A stretch of DNA of 14,766 bases from contig JBOHDX010000017.1 of the NCBI GenBank assembly GCA_050700835.1, positions 1 to 14,766 of the forward strand. The letters are read 5' to 3'. Source of the DNA: JBOHDX01 sp050700835 (GTDB lineage: Bacteria > Actinomycetota > Actinomycetes > Propionibacteriales > Nocardioidaceae). Of the stretch, positions 10,095 to 14,766 are shown one piece after another. A model generated the notes under the pieces. That model ran no database searches. It was not told the origin of the DNA and saw nothing but the letters and a program-made list of their open reading frames with translations. The translations under genes were made by a program, and so were the position numbers. Each line of letters begins with the position of its first letter. The first letter of the stretch is position 1.

Positions 10095-10257
10095 GGATTC
10101 CGTTGCCGACTGCGGAACATTCGACGGATTTCATGGCCTAGATGCGTTCAGACGGGCCAGGTCACTCCGACGACCCTGTCTGCGATCCGGGGCGCCGCGG
10201 GCGCAGGTCTACGAAATCCGGAGGTTTTGGGAGCAATATGCTGCGGATTCCTTGCCC
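10095..10257. promoter_or_regulatory. Candidate Lrp/AsnC operator array: four GGATTYC boxes in the divergent promoter region
   Basis: Between the two diverging transcription units lie GGATTCCGTTGCC (10095-10107), GGATTTCATGGCC (10126-10138), the inverted copy GAAATCC (10213-10219) and GGATTCCTTGCCC (10245-10257). The first two share GGATTYCRTKGCC and are 31 bp apart, about three helical turns. That suits an Lrp-type protein that wraps DNA with sites on one face. The last two flank a TATGCT -10-like hexamer (10237-10242) ahead of the Lrp gene, which suggests autoregulation. Function is inferred from motif sharing and position. Confidence 0.4.
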
Positions 10258-10278
10258 TGGCCCCGGGGAATCTGCACT

Positions 10279-10782
10279 ATGTCCACCGTGGTGACACGTC
10301 ATTCCCGCGACAACGGCAACCGTCGGGAGCGCTCGAACGGCCTCGACGATGTCTCCAAGGGCATCATCGAGCAGCTCCAGCAGGACGGGCGGCGGCCGTA
10401 CGCCGCGATCGGCAAGGCGGTCGGGCTGTCAGAGGCGGCAGTGCGGCAACGGGTGCAGCGACTGCTGGACCACGGGGTCATGCAGATCGTCGCCGTGACC
10501 GATCCCCTGCAGCTCGGGTTCGCCCGGCAGGCCATGATCGGACTGACGGTCGAGGGGCCGCTGGAGCCGATCGCGGACGCGCTCGCGGAGATGGACGAGA
10601 TCGACTACGTCGTGGTGACGGCCGGGGGGTTCGACCTGTTGGCCGAGGTGGTCTGCGAGAGCGACGAGCACCTGCTCGAGGTCGTGTCCACCCGGATCCG
10701 CACGATCCCGGGCGTACGCGCGACGGAGTCGTTCGTCTACCTCAAGCTGCGCAAGCAGACGTACTCGTGGGGCGTGCGCTGA
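10279..10782 (+). CDS. Lrp/AsnC-family transcriptional regulator
   Basis: This 167-residue protein has an N-terminal winged HTH (about 22-70) with LDDVSKGIIEQLQQDGRRPYAAIGKAVGLSEAAVRQRVQRL, where the recognition helix is SEAAVRQRVQRL. A RAM ligand-binding and oligomerisation domain (about 85-160) includes TAGGFDLLAEVVCES. Such proteins form dimers to octamers and respond to amino acids or related metabolites. ATG 10279 was chosen because GGGGAA lies 8 nt upstream; a TTG at 10252 would add nine unlikely residues. The first 20 residues are a basic, probably disordered extension before the HTH. It is transcribed divergently from the amine-oxidase operon and sits 31 bp ahead of the second oxidase, so it is the likely local regulator of both arms. 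Confidence 0.9.
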   Translation: MSTVVTRHSRDNGNRRERSNGLDDVSKGIIEQLQQDGRRPYAAIGKAVGLSEAAVRQRVQRLLDHGVMQIVAVTDPLQLGFARQAMIGLTVEGPLEPIADALAEMDEIDYVVVTAGGFDLLAEVVCESDEHLLEVVSTRIRTIPGVRATESFVYLKLRKQTYSWGVR

Positions 10783-10813
10783 CCACCGCCCGCGCGACTC
10801 TGGCAGGAGCAGC

Positions 10814-12199
10814 ATGACGTCGTCCGGCTACGCCTCCCTGTCGTTGTGGCACGACACCGCGGGAGACGACTGGGTGCCCCGGCCAGCGCCGAACGCCGAC
10901 GTGGACTGTGACGTCGTCGTCGTGGGCGCCGGATTCACCGGGCTGTGGACCGCGTACTACTTGGCCACGCTCGATCCCACCCTGCGCGTCGTCGTGGTCG
11001 AGCGCGAGGTGGCGGGCTTCGGCGCCTCGGGCAGAAACGGCGGATGGTGTAGCGCGCTGTTCCCAGCCTCCGCGGCCGCGCTCGCCGAGATCGGCACCCG
11101 CGACGGCGCCCTGCGCCAGGTCCGCGCCATGCAGGAGACCGTCGCCGAGGTGGTTCGGGTGGCCGAGTCGGAACGCATCGACGCGCACGTCGCCCACGGC
11201 GGCACAGTGGTCGTTGCGCGCGACCAGGTGCAGCTGCGTCGCGCTCGTTCCCAGGTGGACGAGGCCCGGCGGTGGGGCGAGACGGACGCCGATCTCGCGC
11301 TGCTGGGCGCCGACCAGGCTCGGGCCCGGCTGGGCGCGACGTCCGTGATCGGCGGCACCTACACACCGCACTGTGCCGCGATCCATCCGGCCCGGCTGGT
11401 ACGCGGGCTCGCGACCGCGGCTGAGCGGGCGGGGGTGCACATCTACGAGCAGACCCCCGTGACGAGCATCGAACCCGGACTCGCCCGGACTCCGCACGGA
11501 AAGGTCCGGGCCGACGTCGTGGTCCGCGCCACCGAGGGATACACCTGTCAGCTGCCCGGGCACGAACGGGCGATGGTGCCGGTCTACTCGCTGATGATCG
11601 CCACCGAACCGCTGCCCGACTCCTTCTGGGCCGAGGCGGGGCTGGCGGCACGCGAGACGTTCAGCGACGGACGGCACCTGATCATCTACGGCCAGCGCAC
11701 CGCCGACGGCCGCCTGGCCTTCGGGGGCCGCGGAGCGCCGTACCACTTCCGATCGAGTATCCAGGCATCGTATGAGCGCGAGCCCCGAGTGTTCGCGGCG
11801 CTGCGCGAGACGTTGGTCGAGCTGTTCCCCGCTCTGGCCGACGTGTCGATCACGCATCAGTGGGGTGGCGCACTCGGGATCCCTCGGGACTGGTGCGCCT
11901 CGGTCGGGCTCGACCGGCGGACCGGCTTCGGCTGGGCGGGCGGCTACGTCGGCGACGGGGTCGGGACGACCAACCTCGCCGGGCGTACGCTCGCGGACCT
12001 GATCCTGCGCCGAGACACCGATCTGGTGACGCTGCCATGGGTGGGGCACCGCAGCCGCAACTGGGAGCCGGAGCCCCTGCGCTGGCTCGGTGTCAACGCC
12101 GGTCTCCGGGCGATGAGCGCCGCCGACGCCGAGGAGCGGCTGACCCGGCGTCCGAGCCTCCTCGCCAAGGCGATGGCCCCGCTGGTAGGTGGCCACTGA
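10814..12199 (+). CDS. FAD-dependent amine oxidase/oxidoreductase, DAO family, copy 2
   Basis: This 461-residue homologue of the oxidase at 8577-10007 has the Rossmann motif VVVVGAGFTG (GAGFTG at 38-43), an acidic Glu63 at the end of the second strand for the ribose, GFGASGRNGG (68-77) and the C-terminal FAD segment AGGYVGDGVGTTNLAGR. In this last motif it differs from copy 1 (YTGLGVSATRFAGQ), and the two proteins look only distantly alike in the substrate-facing middle. Different substrates or successive steps are therefore more likely than simple redundancy. ATG 10814 is preceded by AGGAG with 4-nt spacing. It is probably co-transcribed with the Lrp regulator. A divergent regulator flanked by paralogous oxidases suggests both are controlled by the same metabolite (inference). 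Confidence 0.87.
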   Translation: MTSSGYASLSLWHDTAGDDWVPRPAPNADVDCDVVVVGAGFTGLWTAYYLATLDPTLRVVVVEREVAGFGASGRNGGWCSALFPASAAALAEIGTRDGALRQVRAMQETVAEVVRVAESERIDAHVAHGGTVVVARDQVQLRRARSQVDEARRWGETDADLALLGADQARARLGATSVIGGTYTPHCAAIHPARLVRGLATAAERAGVHIYEQTPVTSIEPGLARTPHGKVRADVVVRATEGYTCQLPGHERAMVPVYSLMIATEPLPDSFWAEAGLAARETFSDGRHLIIYGQRTADGRLAFGGRGAPYHFRSSIQASYEREPRVFAALRETLVELFPALADVSITHQWGGALGIPRDWCASVGLDRRTGFGWAGGYVGDGVGTTNLAGRTLADLILRRDTDLVTLPWVGHRSRNWEPEPLRWLGVNAGLRAMSAADAEERLTRRPSLLAKAMAPLVGGH

Positions 12200-12225
12200 C
12201 CGCCCGCGCCCAACGGGACCATTTC

Positions 12226-12239
12226 CCCGCAATCGCGGG
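12226..12239 (+). terminator. Possible terminator hairpin after the second oxidase
   Basis: CCCGC (12226-12230) and GCGGG (12235-12239) form a 5-bp GC stem with a 4-nt loop, 26 nt after the oxidase stop codon. There is no U-tract, so the call is tentative. Confidence 0.3.
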
Positions 12240-12260
12240 AGGGGCGACGGGGTAAATCGG

Positions 12261-12295
12261 TTGCCGGGGACTCTCGGGTCCGGCACAGTGTGCCG
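12261..12295 (+). promoter_or_regulatory. Candidate promoter with overlapping perfect palindrome, ahead of the RIO kinase leader
   Basis: TTGCCG (12261-12266) and CACAGT (12284-12289) are 17 bp apart and could serve as -35 and -10. The -10 lies inside the perfect palindrome CGGCACAGTGTGCCG (12281-12295; 7-bp arms, one central base). A dimeric repressor bound there would block initiation. A transcript would begin near 12296, just before the first leader hairpin. Promoter matches are only moderate; the palindrome itself is exact. Confidence 0.4.
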
Positions 12296-12307
12296 AGCCG
12301 CAACACG

Positions 12308-12445
12308 GGGCGTCGCACACCGACGCCCGGGAAGCGAAGGAGGCGTCGAGATGTCCACCACTGTCCGTGGGGTCGTCACCGTCCCCGCTTCCCGACGCCT
12401 CTCCCACTGAGGTCGGCCACCAGCGCATCGCTGAGGCGGCCGACC
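12308..12445 (+). ncRNA. Structured leader RNA upstream of the RIO kinase (candidate attenuator/switch)
   Basis: Exact complementary segments are visible. GGGCGTCG (12308-12315) pairs with CGACGCCC (12321-12328) around a 5-nt loop. GAGGCGTCG (12340-12348), which includes part of the upstream-ORF ribosome binding site, pairs with CGACGCCTC (12393-12401). GGGAAGCG (12329-12336) can instead pair with CGCTTCCC (12386-12393), which excludes the former in a nested fold. The first CGACGCC can also pair with the second GGCGTCG. GGTCGGCC (12411-12418) and GGCCGACC (12438-12445) enclose an inner CAGCG/CGCTG stem (12421-12425/12429-12433), directly after the upstream-ORF stop. Alternating complementary segments plus an embedded short ORF is the logic of attenuators. 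No known riboswitch or Rfam class is recognised by eye, and high GC content raises the chance of fortuitous stems. Confidence 0.4.
12351..12410 (+). CDS. Small upstream ORF, 19-residue putative leader peptide
   Basis: ATG at 12351 follows an excellent ribosome binding site (AGGAGG, 12338-12343, 7 nt away) and reads MSTTVRGVVTVPASRRLSH before TGA at 12408-12410. The peptide has no transmembrane segment and no run of one amino acid that would mark a classic amino acid attenuator. It does hold the pairs VV and RR and ends in a basic RRLSH. The ribosome binding site can be masked by a 9-bp pairing with the 3' part of the ORF, and a strong hairpin starts at the base after the stop. The RIO kinase begins 72 bp later. 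It may act in cis through ribosome position rather than as a protein (inference). Confidence 0.45.
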   Translation: MSTTVRGVVTVPASRRLSH

Positions 12446-12482
12446 CGGCCCAGGGGCGACACAGCCTCTTGGAGCCTCACCC

Positions 12483-13340
12483 ATGTCGTTCCCGACAACC
12501 GCATCTCCTGAGTACGAGCCGGACGCCGACGTGTTCGACTTCGGATACACCGCCTACGACGAGCTCACGCCGGATCAACGCTGGTCCACCTGGTCGTCGA
12601 TCGAGCGGGGGGCGCACGGTCCCGAACCTCGACCCGACTGGATCATCACCGACGACGGAGCGATCGACACCGAGCTCGGCATCCTCAAGACCGGCAAGGA
12701 GGCCGACGTCTTCCTGCTGGAACGCGCGGTGCCGCAAGGTCCGTCAGTGGTGCTCGCGGCGAAGCGTTACCGCTCCGAGGACCACCGCTCGTTCCACCGA
12801 GCGGCCACGTACACGCAAGGGCGTCGCACCCGCAAGAGTCGCGACGCTCGCGCGATGGCGAAGAAGACCGCCCACGGCCGTGCCGCGGCATCGGGGGAAT
12901 GGGCGCTCGCGGAGTTCTCCGCCTTGTCGCGGCTGTGGTCGGCCGGCGTGCCGGTTCCGTACCCGGTCCAGATCGACGGAACCGAGCTGCTGCTTGAGTT
13001 CATCGAGGTCGACGGAGTCGCCGCACCGCGGCTGGCCCAGACGCGGCCGGATGACGCCGTCCTGCGCGGCTACTTCGCCCAGCTGCGTGACGCGATGGGC
13101 TTCCTGGCCAGGTCGGGTTGGGCGCACGGCGACCTGTCGGCGTACAACCTGCTCGCGCAGGGTGAACGGCTGGTGATCATCGACCTGCCGCAGATCGTGG
13201 ACATCGTCGGCAATCCACAGGGGATGGACTTCCTGCTCCGTGACTGCACGAACGTGTGCTCGTGGTTTCGCGCCCGCGGGCTCGACGTCGACGAGCAGGA
13301 GCTGTTCGGCGACCTCGTGGGCCAGGCGTTCGGTGGCTAA
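12483..13340 (+). CDS. RIO-family atypical serine/threonine protein kinase
   Basis: This 285-residue protein has the RIO fold. It shows the nucleotide-binding segment GILKTGKEADVF (66-77), the ATP-contacting Lys94 in VLAAKRYR, the RIO-typical basic stretch YTQGRRTRKSRDARAMAKKT (110-129) and the hinge region LLLEFIE. The catalytic loop is HGDLSAYN (215-222; Asp217, Asn222) and the metal-binding Asp234 is in IIDLPQIVD. All key kinase residues are present, so it is likely active. RIO1/RIO2 proteins act in ribosome maturation in archaea and eukaryotes; bacterial members are poorly characterised. ATG 12483 has GGAG 8 nt upstream. The DEL/W-rich N-terminus (1-60) may be a specific extension. It is preceded by a structured leader with an upstream ORF, suggesting post-transcriptional control. 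Confidence 0.88.
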   Translation: MSFPTTASPEYEPDADVFDFGYTAYDELTPDQRWSTWSSIERGAHGPEPRPDWIITDDGAIDTELGILKTGKEADVFLLERAVPQGPSVVLAAKRYRSEDHRSFHRAATYTQGRRTRKSRDARAMAKKTAHGRAAASGEWALAEFSALSRLWSAGVPVPYPVQIDGTELLLEFIEVDGVAAPRLAQTRPDDAVLRGYFAQLRDAMGFLARSGWAHGDLSAYNLLAQGERLVIIDLPQIVDIVGNPQGMDFLLRDCTNVCSWFRARGLDVDEQELFGDLVGQAFGG

Positions 13341-13397
13341 CCGCTCCTGACCAGCCGCCCCGGGAGGGCATTCGACCGCGTCAGGAACGTAAGACGT

Positions 13398-13403
13398 TAG
13401 CCT
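13398..13403 (+). promoter_or_regulatory. -10-like hexamer for a leaderless LOG-family transcript
   Basis: TAGCCT, which fits the actinobacterial TANNNT -10, ends 6 nt before the GTG at 13410. Transcription would then start at or next to the start codon, giving a leaderless mRNA. This agrees with the absence of a Shine-Dalgarno sequence. A TTCGAC at 13371-13376 is a possible but distant -35. Confidence 0.4.
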
Positions 13404-13409
13404 GCGCGC

Positions 13410-14522
13410 GTGCACACCGGCCGGGGTCGCTCACGCGAGATCGAGTCGCTGGCGGAGTTCGACGAGGCCGCCCGGTCAGCGACGTCTATGCGGGGCTGGC
13501 GCGTGCAGTCGGTCGACCTTCGTGACCGATCGAGAGTGCTGTCCACGCTGGACCCGCGCGGCGCGATCTTCCTCGGTGTCGCGCTCGACGACGTGACAGC
13601 GGCGGATCTGCGCCGGCGCGGTGCGCTGCTGTTCCCGTTGGTGCCCGCGCTGCCGTTCGACCCCTACCGAATCAAGCTGTATACCCCGGGCGACCTGTAC
13701 GCAGGGATCGACGCCGAGCAGTACGAACGAACCCCCGATGCCCGGATCTATGCCTGGAACCAGCGAACCGGTCGTCGACACGACGTCGCGGACACCCTGT
13801 TTGCGGCCATGCACGACCACGCGGTCGACGACGCCCTCGACGAGGCTTTGCGGGACGGCTTGGGCTCGTCGGCCGGACTGGTGGGTGTCATGGGTGGTCA
13901 TGCGACGCTGCGCGACCAGCCGGCCTACGGTTTCGCGGCGCGGCTCGGACACGCGCTCGGGGCTGCCGGATTCACGGTGGCCACCGGCGGCGGCCCCGGA
14001 GCGATGGAGGCGGCGAACCTTGGCGCCTACCTCGCCGACGAGGCGCCGGACATGGTGGACACGGCGGTGACCGCCCTCGCGGCTGTTCCTGACTTCGCTC
14101 CGGACATCACCGCCTGGGCGAGGCTGGGCCTCGCGGTGCTCGGCGCTCACCCCGGCGGCCGCGCCACCCTCGGCGTACCGACCTGGTTCTATGGTCACGA
14201 GCCGCCGAACGTGTTTGCCTCGGCGATCGCGAAGTACTTTCAGAACGCGATCCGTGAGGCGGTTCTGCTGGCCCGCTGCGACGGCGGGATCGTGTTCCTG
14301 CCGGGGGTGGGCGGCACGGTCCAGGAGGTGTTCCAGGCTGCCTGCGAGAACTACTACGCCGACGAGGACCACGTCGCCCCGATGGTGCTGGTCGGCCGCC
14401 GCTACTGGATGCATGAGCTGCCGGCCTGGCCGCTGCTGACATCCCTGGCGGTCGGGCACCCGATGGCCGACCGGCTCGTGTGCGTCGACACCATCGATGA
14501 GGTGCTTGAGGCGCTGTGCTGA
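13410..14522 (+). CDS. LOG-family Rossmann-fold nucleotide-binding protein (long form)
   Basis: This 370-residue protein contains a lysine-decarboxylase-like/LOG domain in its second half. GVMGGH (159-164) marks the first strand, GGGPGAMEAAN (193-203) is the nucleotide-binding loop, and PGVGGTVQEV (298-307) corresponds to the PGGxGTxxE active-site motif of this family. Relatives hydrolyse nucleoside 5'-monophosphates to base and ribose 5-phosphate (cytokinin-activating LOG, PpnN). A roughly 150-residue N-terminal part (FLGVALDDVTAADLRRRGALLFP) makes it nearly twice the usual LOG length, closer in layout to long PpnN-type proteins. The motif reads P-G-V-G-G-T rather than P-G-G-x-G-T, so the substrate may differ. 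GTG 13410 has no ribosome binding site and may be leaderless; ATG 13488 (residue 27) is an alternative start. Confidence 0.83.
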   Translation: MHTGRGRSREIESLAEFDEAARSATSMRGWRVQSVDLRDRSRVLSTLDPRGAIFLGVALDDVTAADLRRRGALLFPLVPALPFDPYRIKLYTPGDLYAGIDAEQYERTPDARIYAWNQRTGRRHDVADTLFAAMHDHAVDDALDEALRDGLGSSAGLVGVMGGHATLRDQPAYGFAARLGHALGAAGFTVATGGGPGAMEAANLGAYLADEAPDMVDTAVTALAAVPDFAPDITAWARLGLAVLGAHPGGRATLGVPTWFYGHEPPNVFASAIAKYFQNAIREAVLLARCDGGIVFLPGVGGTVQEVFQAACENYYADEDHVAPMVLVGRRYWMHELPAWPLLTSLAVGHPMADRLVCVDTIDEVLEALC

Positions 14523-14578
14523 CGGTCGCTGGACCGCTCGGCGCTCGTGCTGACGGTCGCTGGACCGCTCGGCGCTCG
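14516..14578. repeat. 31-bp tandem duplication overlapping the LOG gene stop codon
   Basis: The unit beginning GTGCTGACGGTCGCTGGACC occurs at 14516 and again at 14547 with identical sequence over 32 bases. It runs to GGCGCTCG at 14547 and 14578. The first copy supplies the last codon base and the TGA (14520-14522) of the LOG gene; the second lies fully downstream. It could be a recent slippage duplication or two units of a dispersed intergenic repeat. Confidence 0.85.
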
Positions 14579-14627
14579 CGGCTGGCCTCGACCCACCCCG
14601 CATCCCTTCCGCGGCTCCCCGCCGCCT

Positions 14628-14701
14628 CCGCTTCACACGCCGCAGGTACCGAATCGCGCCGGATATGTCGGGTTCGCTGAACCGTACGACGTGTGAAGCG
14701 G
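14628..14701. repeat. 12-bp perfect inverted repeat enclosing 50 bp
   Basis: CCGCTTCACACG (14628-14639) is matched exactly by its reverse complement CGTGTGAAGCGG (14690-14701). The 50-bp interior contains a smaller hairpin, GGTTC (14671-14675) with GAACC (14679-14683). No target-site duplication or coding sequence is evident. It could be a long-range hairpin at the end of converging transcripts, a paired protein-binding site, or a very small non-autonomous element. Confidence 0.6.
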
Positions 14702-14735
14702 GGCCAAGGGCAGGACGCACTCAGCGGCCCACGGG

Positions 14736-14766
14736 TCACCGACGCAGCTGCTCGAGCACCTCGGCC
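14736..14766 (-). CDS. Possible 3' end of a minus-strand gene entering from the right
   Basis: Reading leftward from the window edge, a frame encodes AEVLEQLRR followed by TGA (14738-14736). Composition resembles a real C-terminal helix, and convergence with the LOG gene would explain the intergenic repeats between them. Only nine codons are visible, so this is tentative and no function can be assigned. Confidence 0.35.
   Translation of the reverse strand, partial: AEVLEQLRR

Noticed and set aside
10252..10278. Upstream TTG start for the Lrp regulator
   Set aside because: The added residues MPWPRGICT have no counterpart expected in the family, and GGGGAA is correctly placed for ATG 10279.
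10742..12550. 602-codon minus-strand open frame opposite the second oxidase
   Set aside because: The plus strand carries Rossmann and FAD motifs at the right places. The minus frame lacks any recognisable domain.
13345..13386. Inverted repeat TCCTGA/TCAGGA between the RIO kinase and LOG genes
   Set aside because: Six-base arms over a 30-nt spacer are too weak to separate from chance; no function is claimed.
13476..14720. 414-codon minus-strand open frame opposite the LOG gene
   Set aside because: It is a shadow: composition is rich in Arg, His and Gln, and it runs through the tandem and inverted repeats.

Overview
The window is very GC-rich with actinobacterial gene content and codon use: G/C-ending third positions, GTG starts, a LuxR-type large ATPase regulator, a bacterial RIO kinase and Lrp/AsnC control of amine catabolism. 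A high-GC actinomycete, possibly in the Nocardioidaceae or a relative, is the best guess; the genus cannot be fixed by reading alone. No rRNA, tRNA, CRISPR array, transposase or phage gene was seen.

Layout. (1) Positions 1-890, minus strand: a helix-turn-helix regulator cut by the left edge. (2) 891-1320: a divergent intergenic region with repeated operator-like motifs. (3) 1321-5658, plus: a probable two-gene operon of an MFS exporter and a 1004-residue LuxR-family ATPase regulator. (4) 5696-10007, minus: a tight three-gene operon of an FAD-dependent amine oxidase of the PuuB/DAO type, a class III aminotransferase and a CoA-acylating (methyl)malonate-semialdehyde dehydrogenase (MmsA). (5) 10279-12199, plus: an Lrp/AsnC regulator and a second DAO-family oxidase, transcribed away from the first operon. 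(6) 12200-12482: a structured leader region with an operator-like palindrome, a 19-codon upstream ORF and several hairpins, ahead of (7) a RIO-type kinase at 12483-13340. (8) 13410-14522, plus: a long LOG-family nucleotide-binding protein with an apparently leaderless GTG start. (9) The right edge has a 31-bp tandem duplication, a 12-bp perfect inverted repeat and the possible 3' end of a minus-strand gene.

How the genes may work together. The central block (5696-12199) reads as a regulated catabolic module. The oxidases would release an amine or amino acid intermediate. The aminotransferase would convert beta-alanine or 3-aminoisobutyrate to the semialdehyde. MmsA would produce acetyl-CoA or propionyl-CoA. 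The Lrp protein between the two arms probably senses a substrate or product. Four copies of a GGATTYC motif in the shared promoter region are its candidate binding sites.

The most unusual non-coding signal is the RIO kinase leader. Two GGCGTCG and two CGACGCC segments alternate so that different hairpins exclude each other. One pairing hides the ribosome binding site of the small ORF, and a strong stem follows directly after its stop codon. This layout looks like an attenuator or translational switch and I do not recognise it as a described RNA family.
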